From: Larus michahellis
Lineage: Eukaryota > Chordata > Aves > Charadriiformes > Laridae
Direction: 5' to 3'
DNA: 64,000 nt
Assembly (NCBI RefSeq): GCF_964199755.1
Contig: NC_133906.1
Coordinates: 18,077,378-18,141,377 of the forward strand
Shown here: in pieces, positions 25,555-37,462 of the stretch
Layout of the letters: every line of letters starts with the position of its first letter
Numbering within the stretch: position 1 is the first letter of the stretch
Notes under the pieces: generated by a model
Seen by the model: the letters and a program-made list of their open reading frames with translations, nothing else
What the model was told of the DNA's origin: nothing
The model's database searches: none
Translations under genes and position numbers: made by a program

Positions 25555-25850
25555 GCTCCTGTGATGGAGATTTCATCCACTCCCTGCACAGTCTATTCTG
25601 AGCCCTTCCTAATGTCTAACCAATAAATCTCTCTTACTGCAATCTATTACTTGTCTCCTGGCAGACACAGATAATGGTTTATTACCTTCTATACTGCACC
25701 TTTACATATTTAAAGGATATTATCATGCATCTCTTCCACCCCCTCCAGACTAAACCAAGTCATTTTTTATAGTCCTTCCTCACAGGGCTCATTTGCTGTA
25801 CCTCTGTTGGTTCTTGCTGCTCTCCTCTGGACTTTCTGTGTTCAACAGCC
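25555..25850 (-). mobile_element. Old CR1-like LINE fragment (antisense)
   Basis: The plus strand carries the complement of a degraded CR1 ORF2 end. It has the usual order: a CCTAATGTCTAACC-like phrase, a block with TTGTCTCCTGGC, then phrases ending in the TTGCTGCTCTCCTCTGGACTTTC type. There is no octamer tail and no frame. It lies only 100 bp from the younger CR1, so the site has collected LINEs of two ages. Confidence 0.6.
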
Positions 25851-28800
25851 AGTAGTTTTGCAGGTAAACAAAAGGACTGAAGGAGGTAAAAAGGTTCTGC
25901 AGAAATGTTAGGTTCTCTGAGCAATCGCTCTGTATACTGGAATGCATAATTGGGAACTGCTCTATTCCAAACACAGTGACTGCCTCTACACTATGGCAGG
26001 AGACCAGGGTCTTTGTTTCGCTGTCAGCAGAGCTATTTCCATGTTCTGACTCATCAACGGCTGTTTCCACATGGGTAAAAGCAGCAGCACTTTGCAGCAT
26101 TATTCAAGCCCTCACAGGTGAAAACAACTATGAGGCAAAAGTTTCCCTGCAAGTTGCATCAGTCATGAGGAGTTTTGCACCTTTTAAGTGTTGCCTCGTG
26201 TGTGCAGCTCTGGGTATATTCATAGCATGAGCACATATGTCGCCCTGTTCTCTACGACAGGGGGACACAAGCGCAGGAGGCCACAGCCATCATGTCCAAA
26301 CTTGCCTTTCCCAAGGAACCTGGTGCCTCACGAATGTGTCCCTCTCTGTGTCAACCTCAGGACTATTTCTTGTGCTACCTGCCAGCTTTCTACACTCCCC
26401 ATCCCCGCTGTGAGCACAGCAGTCACTTCCTTACCCCCTCTCATTTACAAACAGGCCCGGGAAACCTTCAGGCTGTGGATGAATGCCCACTTTTGGATCC
26501 AGTGGCACTGGTGGAAGAGGTTGCAGTCCCCAGCCCCACCAAGGTGCCTGAGCAAACAGCTCTGCCAGCAGACCAGCAACACAGGGCAGTGCTGACTTCT
26601 CACTGTCCCTGGTATCCCATGTTCAGGGGACCTTTAATTGCCCTTCTTCCACTTTGCCTCGAAGAACAGCACTTACATTGTATTTCCTTGTACTGTGGAT
26701 AGAAAGTAAAATCCCTTTCAGCTAGTTCTTTCTTCCAGCTTTGTCGAATCCTAGATGAGCTGATCTTAAAGTGCTGAGCCTTGCTTTCCCCTTCTCTGAA
26801 ACAAGACAAGTGCAGCACCCAGAGGCTTGTAAAACGTGTCGTATGTGCCAGCTGAATAGCGCTACTGCAGTAAAAAGCATTATAATTGTACTCATCTTAC
26901 AATAATTATGTTTCCATCAGTTGTGTATTAAGGAGGCAGACCTTACTTGGGAAGTGCTGTTAAATACTCAGAGAAAACCAAATTTTGAATCCTCAGGGGT
27001 AAATATTTATTCCAGACTCTCAAAAAAGTAATCATTCGTGAATCCAGGTGTGGGAGGGTTTTTAATGGTGACAGTGCCTGGAATTTTTCAGCAGCATCTA
27101 CTGCTTTCAATGTGGAGTATGAGTATTGACTGAAGGATGACCCGCAGGCTTTGCTCCGCTGCTCATAAGCATTTCTGAATTGTTTGGACAAGAATGATTC
27201 AAAAGAAATACCAACACAGTTGTTTTCTGTTCCAAGGAAGCTAATTTAAAAAAAGCAATTTTTAGCCAATTCTCACTGTTGTCTTGTGCTGTCTTGTGCT
27301 TCCCTCCCTGATGATTGCTAAGATGTACAATTGGAAGAGGGAGCTTCCTCTGATGAAACCCCTTTGGAAGATGACAATCTCTGGGCTGCAGCATCAGTAA
27401 AGAGCCTGAAGAGAAGGATGGGGCACCCTAACTTCAAAGCAAATTTACAATATTGTGTGCATACCCCAGGAATTAGCAAGACAAAAAATTAAATTTAGGA
27501 GCAGCGTGGAGGTGACCTCCTGAGGCAGAACATCTATCACAGCCAGATTAGGAAGCTAGAAAGCAACCTGCTGTCATGGCTTTTATGATCAGGTCATGTC
27601 TTCACTAATCTGCGGTCCATCTTGCATCGATTATTAGTAGAGACATTTATTTCTCTTTTTTCTTTTTTTAAAAAATACTTCCCCCCCGCACACTTGCAAC
27701 GCTTTTATTCAAGGGTCTCAAAGTGGCTCACGTTCCCCAGAGGCAGGAGTCTACTTGGGAAGTGTTTCAGATGCTTCTTGTGGAAGCGTGAGTTGCAACT
27801 CACAACAAATATATTTGCAAGTTGTTCAGTGAGCCACAGAACGAGGAAAGATGGGCTTCCTAGTGGCCTTATGCCTGCTGCCTGTCTCTCTGGTGTCTAA
27901 CAATGTGTCAGCTCACACAAGTGGTACGTTCTACCTGCTGTGTTCCTGCACAAAACTTTTCAAATACAACATCGTGGAGACCCTGACCCCTCTGCAAAGT
28001 TTTGCTGAAATTCATCACGTGGTTTAAAAGTTCAGTGGGGCTTTCTACCCCATTGGCACTTCTTGAATTTTGGCTTTCTAGGGAACTGAATCTTAAAGTT
28101 ACCCTTCGCCACAGGACACCCCAAAAGAAGTCAGCTGTTATGCACATTTTAGCAGCCCCTTCTTCTCTTTTTCCTTAGAGGCTCTTGTGTGTCCCCCCCT
28201 GGAATTTTTAACCTACTTCTCCACTATTAAAGACAAATCACAAGTCTGAGCTCTGGCTGAGACTTCTCATTAACAAGCACTAACGGGTATGGCACCAGCC
28301 ACACAAGAGTCCTGTAAAACAGAAGCGCTGGGTCAGAATCTCCTTGTTCCCTCCAGTGCACTCGTTACCGTTTTGTCTCTTCAAGTTCTGTTTCAAGTCA
28401 TGGGTTCCCCATGGTTCCTTATAGGGCCATTCCACAGATGAATGGATCCTACTCTGAGAAGCTGCTTTCTGTTTCTCAGCATATATTTCCCCTTTGTTAC
28501 AGTCTTCTCATCAGGTCTGGTCATGCCCCCATGTATTTTGTTATTTCTGATACCCTACACCATCTTAGGAGAAATAAATGAATAACCTCCTTCCTCACAT
28601 GCACACCTTTCACTGTGCTCATTCAAAAACTGGAATGCCGCTTCTGTGGCAAAAATTCTTCAGTTATACATTCAGGTGACTGGTGATTTATACAAGCAAG
28701 TTAAAAATGAGGTTTCTAAACAGAATTTAATATATCCTTGTTGTTGCAGTGGTTGTAACTCAGAGCAGATTTGATGTTTTCAATCCAGAGTTGCAAGGAT

Positions 28801-29540
28801 ATGCACTCTTTTATCAGTCTATTTTGATTTTAAAATTATTATCTCTATTGTACTGTAGACATTTGGTTAGCTCAACCTGTTGTATTAATAAACTGTCTCT
28901 TGGATGTTTGTAGCCCTTTTGTAATAGTCAGGACTTCTTGAGTTTCATGGTTAGCACAACGCCATACAGAGCTCATTCCTTCTATTCCCACGTGCTTGTG
29001 CTAATAAATACGAGATAGATGCTTTTTGGCAACAACAAACAGGTGCAGCCCCTACAGTGTGACAAAGAAATGATTTTGTCTGGGACTTTCCAGTGGTATA
29101 TTATCAGAGGGGATTGTATAAACAAGCCAGCACTCGTTAGAAAGAAGCATGGGGATATGACTTCATGCCTGGATATCATCCTACTTTACAGTCCACAAAA
29201 CCGCCATAAGACACTGGAGCAGCCTGACTGTGTCTCTGCATGGGAACTGTGCTGCTAAGGGTCTGCTCAGGGACCCTCCGGAGTGATGAATGTGCCAAGT
29301 CACTCCCAGGTATCGTATGAAAAGAGAAGCTGGCACCCAGTTCTGCTTGCCAGGGACTTGCAGACATTTAGAAATGCTCTGTCCTTGCAAGCCAAGCCAC
29401 AGCTCGAAGTTATTTTAATTCTTGTAATCAACAGACAACTGCTGAATGTGATAAGGCAAGGGTTTCAGCTCAAAACGGACTAGGGAACAGGGAGGGGAGA
29501 GGAGAGTGACAGTAAACAGATTCCAGGTAGGAGGTGCAGA
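25851..29540. other. Intergenic, no gene recognised
   Basis: Overlapping frames at 26188-26702 on the plus strand lack domains, start context or splice signals and were not accepted. AT-rich complex sequence at about 26870-26935 may be a conserved non-coding element. No RNA gene was seen. Confidence 0.5.
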
Positions 29541-29862
29541 TCATAGATTCACAGAATCATAGAATGGTTTGGGTTGGAAGGGACCTTAAAGATCATCTAG
29601 TTCCAACGCCCCTGCCATGGGCAGGGACATCTCCCACTAGATCAGGTTGCTCAGAGCCCCGTCCAGCCTGGCCTTAAAAACTTCCAGGGATGGGGCTTCC
29701 ACCACCTCTCTGGGCAACCTGTTCCAGTGTCTCACCACCCTCATGGGGAAGAATTTCTTCCTAATGTCCAGTCTGAATCGTCCCATCTCTAGTTTTAATC
29801 CATTCCCTCTAGTCCTACCATTACCCGACATCCTAAAAAAGTCCCTCATCAGCTTTCTTGTG
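29541..29862 (-). mobile_element. CR1 LINE 3' tail with intact ORF2 C-terminus
   Basis: On the minus strand a 70-codon frame (29849 to 29637) reads the classic end of CR1 ORF2, including [38 protein letters not shown] and the terminal NLI before the stop. It is followed by the 3' UTR and a tail of TCTATGATTCTGTGAATCTATGA type. The insertion is 5'-truncated and about 320 bp long. The sequence is well preserved, so the copy is relatively young. Confidence 0.94.
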
Positions 29863-32417
29863 AGGTGTTAAAGATGTTAAAAGCTTTGATGTCTTCTCCT
29901 TCGGTGGAAAGAGTGGAGACAAGATTAACAGTATTGCATTCAGTAATGGTATTATCCTGTTCAAAACACCAGGAGATGCAGCTGCTCTGAACGCCGCTAT
30001 AAAAACATGTCAGCGTCCTTGATTCTCCACTCAGTTGCTCTGTTTGAAACCAGATTAGGATCACACCTTTTGTATTTGACAGTCGGAGCTGCTTTTTGTA
30101 TTCAAGAAAACTGCCTCCTTGCTGGGCACTTCAGTACTTGTCACAGAGCACCAGTGTGGCATAAGCCATCAGCTACCACTGAAGGAGAAGCTGGAGGATT
30201 TCCTTCCTCGCCATGCTACTGAAGGTCCCGCAGTGGTACATGCTGTCAGCATCCCAGACGTACCTCAAAGGTGACACCAGAGATGGCAAACCAGAGATTT
30301 GTTTTTTTCATACACGCTGCAGAGCAGGAGAATGAGCGAGACTCTGGAGGATTCACGTGTACTCTGTATATCCCAGACTAGCTGTATCAGTATCTGAGCT
30401 CTTTCCAATATAGCACTAAGTGATTCACATCTCTCCTGTGGTTCCTTCTCCCATTGTATCTCCAGGGGAAGACGTAAGTGCAAGGAGTGTCTTGTTCTGG
30501 TGGCTATCTTTTAAAAAAATATGTATTTAATTATCTTCCAGGAGGCAAGATTGAAAAAAGCGCCTCACTGCTTTGGGACCAGAAATTAGTGGAGATTATT
30601 CCTGAGGGAGCTCATTTTGCAATCCCAGCTCAGCTCTGAGAAGGCTCTCCTGTCTCCCACCCAGTCAAGCTTTACCCTTTCTTGCAGGCGACCAGCTGTG
30701 CTGTGCCAGGAGAGAAGCTGTTGGCTCTTGCTTTCAATCCTGGCACTGTGCTGCCTTTTACTGTACGTCCACACTGCAGTGAAAAATGTGGACATAACTT
30801 CTGTCAACCTTTCTGAGTAAGCTTTAATCTAGCAGCGGGGAGGACCAGCCCTGCTGTGACACCGTGAGGCTCGGTCTTCCTGAGGAATCTTACCCAGCGC
30901 CTTCAGAGGAGCTTGCTGCTGCAGCCATCCCTACCCATGCTAGATAATTAACAGCCCTGTGCATGACATATGGGTCTTTTTGTCTGCATTGTAGACAAAG
31001 ACTTTATATAGTCTCAGCCAGAAAATATGGGCCAAGACCTTGACTTGAAGACTCCCTTTCCTCGCTGGCTGTGCATTTCTGAGAAAGAATTACGTTACGG
31101 TGCGAGGCCACCCTGGAGTCCTGCTGTTTTGGTGACAGCTGTGGCTATGGGCAGCCGTGCTGAAAGGTGACATTTCATGGGGATAGGAACAGATGTTTAT
31201 CTGGATACAGTTCACCAGTCTTGGGTTGAGAATATTCTAGGGCATCTCAAAAGTCATGCATCACTGTTCTGAACTCTCAGGGATGCAGGTGTGCAGAAAG
31301 CTGTAGGATACAGGTGCAGAAAGCTTTACAAATTTCATTGTTGTACGGTCATTCCCTGTTTGTTAACCTGGAACTGCTTTTTCTTTTCCCCCCAAACTGA
31401 CTGAGGTGGGGTTAGAATTAATGATCTGTGTCAAACAGTGAGTGACTTCAGTGGGTTTGTGAGATATCAAGTATTCTTTTCTTCAGGTATTCTTTTTCAT
31501 CTCTTTGCACTTCATTTTTTTCATCATTAAAACAGGGAGCAAGAAGCAGTGTTTACCCGCCTCACATCACATACCCCATTACCGCTGTTGAATAGCTTTC
31601 ACTACTGCTGCTGGTAAAGTGTAACATTAGAGCTGCAACCCCAAATGCCAAGTCTTTGAGTAGCTTTTCCTTCACGAACCACATAGACCAAGTCAAGGTT
31701 GTCACACTTAACAGGCTCGGCACAAAGGACACTCTAATTTCATAAGGTGATGCCTTCATCAGGGGCAGCTCCTTACTAATGAATGTATTTACCATTCTGT
31801 GAAACACATTTCTGAACTTCACAAGCTGTGAAAGGATCTGAGCAAACACACTGCTTTGGGAACAACGGAAAAAAACCCAACATGGATCAAAATCATTAAC
31901 ATATTCATTAAAGAAAGGACGCAGTTATCTTGATTGATTTCAGAAAAATGTTACATGCTACTTAACAAAACTGTAATGAAATAAAGGAATAAGTCCTGTC
32001 AGAGAGAGCAGCACAGCACGAACACTGGAAAATAACAACACTTCTGCAGCTGCAATCGGCAGGAAGGACAGAATTCACACGCCTTTTGGGGATGGGCTGT
32101 CAGGCCCAGCGCGCAGCTCTGCGCCGGCTCTGGCTTGTACTCTCATTTACTACCACGAAGATAATGATTCCCTCCTCTCACGCAAGCGCTGCTCTTGTCA
32201 GAGCGCAGAGCCGTCGTACCGGCATGGCCTGCCCCTGCGCTGGCTGGCAGTCTCGCCTGCTCTGGAAGGGATTGCGGAGATGCTGCACTGCCAGGGACGC
32301 CTGCCTTCTGCTTTCTGCTGCCTGCTTTCTGCAGGGCTGATCTTTCCGCAGCTGCCTTAGGGCCTGGGTGCTGTCACAGAGTGTGCCACAGAAAGACCAT
32401 GCAGCATCTCAGAGCTC

Positions 32418-32469
32418 CACAACTTACAGATAGTGGGAGAAAACACAACTTACGGATAGTGGGAGAAAA
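32418..32469. repeat. 26-bp tandem duplication, two copies
   Basis: The 26-base unit beginning CACAACTTAC and ending GGGAGAAAA occurs at 32418-32443 and again at 32444-32469, with one A/G difference. The near identity implies a recent duplication. Confidence 0.9.
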
Positions 32470-32659
32470 CTCAGGATCTGTTTCTTGAGGCTCTCTGGGG
32501 AGAACTCCAGCTAAAACAGGAATGACGACACGCTATTCCTGATGTTCCTGGGGAAAGAAAAATGTTTTTTTAAAGAAAATATATTCATGACTCTAGTCAA
32601 GACACTGCCTTTAATAGCCACCAGCACTGTATTCAACCCTCTCTAATAGACTCTTACAG

Positions 32660-32800
32660 TGACACAGGGCCTCAGGGAACTTTTCCTCATCTTTAGCTAG
32701 TGGTGAGTTTATTCTTTAAACTGGAAGTCGTTTAGCTCCTATTTGTTTATCCCAACACAGGTTTATAGATGGATGTATTATCCATGGGAAGTTTTAGTGG
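32660..32800 (+). mobile_element. Possible ancient CR1 3' UTR fragment
   Basis: The phrase order (CAGGGAACTTTTCCTCATCT, then GCTAGTGGTGAGTTTAT) resembles the 3' UTR of old amniote CR1 families in sense orientation. It is too diverged for a firm call and has no octamer tail or coding remnant. Confidence 0.3.
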
Positions 32801-35128
32801 GTTTTGGATACTGGCTGATGGACTGTGCTGCTCTGTGACCAACTGGCAGCAAAGCTGGAGGTATTTCTTCCTGTGAGCTTTGAATGGTTATGCTTCAAAT
32901 TCACTGTCCAAATCTGAATGAAGTGAGAATTTTCAATTTCAAAAGCTATCCCCTTTCCTTTATCGGCAATAAAGAAGAAATGGGAGTGCTTGCCTAGCCT
33001 GTTCTGTACTGTTCATTATTTTCCATAAATGTATCACCAGGTTTCTTTTCTCCTTCATAAACTCTCTGTAGACAGTCTTTTTAACTGTGCCTCTTCTCAT
33101 AGCTTTCATTATTTTCATCACCTAACATATAATACTTTTATACCTCATTTAGTTGAAAACTGCGTAGAGATTAAATTTTAGTTTAAAATACGAAGGTCAC
33201 CTCCAAGCCTTGCTAACAATCTGATTGAAATAACTAGAATAGAGAAGTAATATGAATCATTGCTCCCTTTTTAGTGTTTAGGAAAAACTGAATAAATGTC
33301 TTGAAAATGGTTTATGTAACCTTTTAGAAAGAAACGTATTTCACCTACTGTAAGATACGTGCCAGTTTGACTGCTGTTGAGTAGATGTGGTCAGATGGCA
33401 ACTCAGAAACCAAAGCAATTTCAAAGAAGAGAAGCGGGTTCTGTTTTATAAACGCAGACAACCCAAGTACTATGTGTGGCTATAGCAGCCTCACGTAGAA
33501 ACTGAATTTTTTATGATCCTGGAAGATTAAATGAGAGCCTGGTAGAGTAACTCTCTCGGACTAACGGCTGCTTTGTTTTGGATAAAAGAAGAAGATAACG
33601 TTTTGCTACCTAAATCAGCTATATCCCTTTTGGTCCCTTTTCTTTGTCCGAGAATTTTGTGCTCTGGGTTACCTGTGCGATAAAGACAGCCACATTTAAG
33701 AGCCAAAGTTTTGTTGTTTTGTAACCCCCACCCTCCCAAAACCTGTGTATATAATTAGAAACATTGAAAATGTTAACATTTCTGAGATCCCTGATGTTCA
33801 TTCTTGCAAACAGCTCCCAAACATACCAGAATTCATCAGAAATATAACAAATCCCGTTTTTCTTTTCCACTGGTGCCATTTTAAAAATAGTAACATCTTT
33901 ATTGCAACATTTCTGAGGGAAAAGGGGCTCCTTTACCCTTCTACAGACAGACAGATGCTTCTTCTTTGTCTCCAGTCCTCCGACTGCTGCTCTATCATGC
34001 TGTTGCGGTTATTATCAGCAGAAAGACCGCGGACGGCGGGGTGAAATGGGAGCTGTAGCAGATGTGCGCGGAGCCACAAAGGAACTAGTTCAGTGTGTTT
34101 TTACTCTCAAAGGAATGTGTGACCCCACGGTCACCAGTGTAGCGTCCTAGCGAATCTCAGGGAGGTTTAAAATGACTTAGAATGACAAATGAAAACTGTC
34201 CCCGGTGACTAGAAGTAACAACAGGTCCACCTGACCTGCACACCTCCCTCACCATCGACCAGGCTCAGAGTAGGTCCCGTCGGGGTTTTTTTAAGCCCTC
34301 CACTGTGAAAATGACCCCGTGAAATTCTTGGCAGCGCTCTCCTCCTCGCTGCCACGCTGTCTCAGTTTCACACAGCTTTCGTTTCAGGGGCTGATGCCAC
34401 CAAAGCCTCTTGGAAACTGGTGCTGTTTGAGGGCTGACACAGGGATGATAGCAAATCACACCAGGAAAAGATGCCACAGCCCCATATCACTTGCCTGACA
34501 ACATTATGCTGACTGAATAGGAGAAGGGATTGAGCCTTGGAAGGCTTTGCAGATGAGGGAGCTGGAGATGGATGAAACTAATATCTGCTATGATTTCTCA
34601 TTTATTTAAGCAGACTCTGAAGTCAATTCTTCAAAAATAAACGCTGGTACCTGCGGTAGTTCAGTGCGCCTGGCTGTCTTTTGAACTGCTTCAAAGGGGC
34701 CCTTGTACTTTATCAGGGAAATGAAGAGGGAGATCCCTGTGTAATCTCCATCGCTGCCTTTCATTTCTTGAGGTAATGATGCATAAAGTGTCCTGGGGGA
34801 AGAGTCCCTTCACCTCCTGACACAGCAGGTCCTCCTTTGGAGCGATAGATACGGCTACATAGCAGCTTCCTCTCTTCCTCAAATTACTATTACAGCATAG
34901 TTAAAATAATTTACATGCTGTGAATATCATTTTTCCGAGATAAAGCCGTATGTCCATGGAAGAGCCAAAATGCCCAATTTAGGAAAGAGCGTGAGTTTTT
35001 AACGCCATTGACAGCATGCATGATGTGAGAAACTCCTCCGTGAATGATGAGGGAAATGGCTGCTTTCCTTCAAGTTTTGTTCTCTTATTTTTTTCAGTTG
35101 TTCATTAATCCTGTAAAGCCAATCAGCC

Positions 35129-35146
35129 TTTTTTTTTTTTTTTTTT
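35129..35146. repeat. Poly(T) run of 18
   Basis: An uninterrupted T homopolymer. It has no retroposed gene or LINE body beside it and may be a simple slippage tract. Confidence 0.9.
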
Positions 35147-36399
35147 CTCAAATACTTGGCTAGGCGATAATTCCAACAAAATTCTAGCAGTTGTATATTG
35201 ACCTGGTTAAAAGTACAGAGCTTTGGAAAAGTACACGGGTCGGATGAAGCTGCGCAGTGTTTGACGCAGAACAGTTTGCCACCAATTATTGCACATAAAC
35301 TCTAGCAGAGCACATAAATGGCTTCAGAAGAATAAATAACTGGTTGCAGATTTAATACTGGCTGCCATATCACTGCTTTATGGTTTTTATTAACGACTCA
35401 CTAGACAAGAGGAGCCTTTATTCTGCTCCTACGAGATCTGAGAAGACACGAGATAGATGTGGTTTACATTTTTCTAAAGTTAGAAGTCATGGTGTAAAAC
35501 ACAGAAATAGGCATGAATAGGAAAAAAAAAAGCCAAAATGCCTAATTTGAAAAATCTGTTAAAGCGATAGCTGCACAATATCCCACTTTCCAAAAGGTTC
35601 AAAGGAAGATGGTTATGGGTAGAGCCCTATAAGGTGAGAAAACAATTAGTTTGTCATGTATGGAAACTTTCATTCTTCAAAGCTGAGTGAGAAATGTTGG
35701 TAAACAAGTGCTGGGACCCAAAGATCCCGCAAGTATTTGGATAGGCTGTTACAGCCGGGTCAAGGCCGCGTTGCCTGAGGATCTCTGGTGGCTGTTGTGC
35801 CGAGGTGTCAGCACAGTGCTGGCCTTGCAACCAACCGGCTGTGAAACAACCACCAATTTAGTCCAGCAGCACCGAGATCGCTTGGATTTCCAGCTGGAGC
35901 TGAACTTCAGGTTGCCATTTCATCTGCCCCATCCTTGGGACTAGCGGCATCGGTGGGCTGGTGGTACCTGAGCCAAAGAGCAGAGCTTCGCCTGCCTCAC
36001 AAGGGAAAAGGGCCAGGCCTGTACCTGCTGCTCCCAGGAGGGAGGAAAAGTGGAAAAAAAGCGGGAAAGCTGTGGAAAGCCGGGCCAAAAGCCTGCCCGG
36101 CGCCACTGAAGGACACCAAGAACACGGTGCCACTCCGGCAGAGCGCACTCCCCGCTTCCAGCGGCCTCATCCCTTTGCTAATTGCGCTCTAATTGCGCTC
36201 CACCCCGCCGCGCTCCCTCAGGAGAATTGTCGGGAACCGGGGCCGCGCGCGCCACCTTCCCCCCCCCGCCCCCCGCGACAGGCGCAGGCGGGAAAACTGA
36301 CCCCTCCCGGCCACCGTCCCTCCCTACCCGGCGTGGCCCCGCCGCCTCCTGCCGTCACGCCGTGACCCGGATGCTGTTGCCGCCGGCACTTCCGGTGGC

Positions 36400-36645
36400 G
36401 GCGGGCGGGCGGTGAGGCGCAGGGACCGGCGCTCTCCCGCCTCGCCCCGACCCGCGGCCCGGGCCCGGCCTGGCAGCCGGCCCGGCATGCCGGGGCGGCC
36501 CGCCCCGCCTCGCCCCTCCGCCCGCTCCGCTCTATGCGGCTGGCCTTTCGCTCCGCCGCTACCTCCGCCCCGCTGCTGCGCCCCGGCTGGGACGTGACCA
36601 CAGCTCGCTTTGCCTCCTCCAAGCGCTCCTCCCCGCCGCCGCCCG
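36400..36645 (+). other. HMGXB3: HMGXB3 exon 1 (5' UTR; 5' end approximate)
   Basis: The 3' end is fixed by the donor GCCCG|GTGAGTGG at 36645/36646. The 5' end is a guess from the promoter motifs. It contains an upstream ATG at 36486 with a short frame closing at 36597. Another ATG at 36534, in poor initiation context, is open to the donor. That second frame joins exon 2 in phase with the main ATG (37 codons, then one codon made from G and CA), so an N-terminally extended protein is possible. Confidence 0.6.
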
Positions 36646-36676
36646 GTGAGTGGCCGAGGCGCCAGGGCTTTTCTTC

Positions 36677-36715
36677 GGGGGGGGCACCTGGGAGGGTTCA
36701 GGGGGGCCGAAGGGG
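36677..36715 (+). other. G-run cluster, possible quadruplex, start of HMGXB3 intron 1
   Basis: Five G runs of three to eight (36677-36684, 36690-36692, 36694-36696, 36701-36706, 36712-36715) lie within 39 bases on the transcribed gene's coding strand, about 30 bases after the first donor. This satisfies the simple quadruplex pattern. Function is unknown. Confidence 0.55.
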
Positions 36716-37316
36716 ACCCCGCCGCTCCGCTTCGCCTCGGACGCTCTGGAGGAGTCGGGGCCGCGGTTTAACGGCCTTTGGCTTGCCCGTTTTTGCTGCA
36801 CCTGGGCCCAGCGAGAGTTGCCCCTTATCTCCTGAGGCTTCTCCTGCCCTGTCTGCCTCCCAGCGCTGCGGAGGCTGGAGTTGTCGTCGGTGTTAAGCGA
36901 GGAGCCCTGGACGTCTTCTGGTGCGTAAGAGGATTACGAGGCTTCCGTGGTTATTCATCCTCTGGCCTTGGTTTTGTGGCCGTGATGTCTTGTAGCCGGA
37001 CACCTGCTTGCTGGGTGTAAGGCTTGTAGGCTCATTCTAGATCACCAGACTTACCTGAGAGGTTCCTGGAGAATTGCAGCTTTTAAGTGCAGATGCAGTG
37101 TGTCTGCCCTGAACTGATGGTATTGAGGTCGTAGTAGTAAAGGTGTTTTCTTCTAAAAATAGATAAATAGCTAACAAGTAGTAATCTTGGTTAACTAAAG
37201 TCAATCTTAACACGCCAGTGATGCTGTCAGTTTACAAAGGTGATTAAGAGCAGCCTTTGTTGGGAGCAATGTTGTATAACTTGGCGAGTGCATAACATAA
37301 AATATGTTTTTTAGCA

Positions 37317-37462
37317 ATGGAGGCCCCATATGATGGCACTGAAGTGACTGTGGTAATGGAGGAAATAGAGGGCACTTACACTTATGCATCACCGGTGCCG
37401 TCTAAGAAGAAAAAGAAATATAAAAGTACTGGTGATCATGGAGAAAAAGCCAAAAAGCCTAG
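37317..37462 (+). CDS. HMGXB3: HMGXB3 coding exon 1: start, acidic N-terminus, Lys run
   Basis: Acceptor TTTTTTAG before 37315 and donor AG|GTAAGT after 37462. It encodes residues 1-48 plus two bases of R49. The acidic stretch VVMEEIEG is followed by KKKKK (30-34), which resembles a nuclear import signal, and then the first residues of the HMG box. Confidence 0.93.

Larger units (their letters stand above)
29863..36185. other. Intergenic region upstream of HMGXB3
   Basis: About 6.3 kb with no accepted gene. It contains a 26-bp tandem duplication (32418-32469), a possible old CR1 3' UTR fragment (32660-32800), an 18-base T run (35129-35146) and AT-rich complex blocks near 34885-35060 and 35260-35440 that could be regulatory. 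In human a TIGD6 gene faces HMGXB3 head to head; no such frame is present here. Confidence 0.5.
36190..36900 (+). promoter_or_regulatory. HMGXB3: CpG island and promoter of HMGXB3
   Basis: A sharp rise in CG dinucleotides and G+C marks a CpG island, strongest at 36230-36660. It ends at a splice donor that feeds the first coding exon. There is no TATA box. An ETS-type site, CACTTCCGG (36387-36395), and a second CCGGAT (36367-36372) lie in it. Housekeeping-type initiation is therefore likely near 36390-36450. The antisense frames here are shadows of composition. Confidence 0.8.

Noticed and set aside
26188-26702. Two overlapping plus-strand frames of about 135 codons
   Set aside because: Different frames over the same DNA, no domain, no splice signals; most likely chance.
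36218-36622. Divergent minus-strand gene at the HMGXB3 CpG island
   Set aside because: The 134-codon frame is Gly/Ala/Arg-rich shadow of the CpG island with no known protein. The head-to-head TIGD6 of mammals is not seen here.
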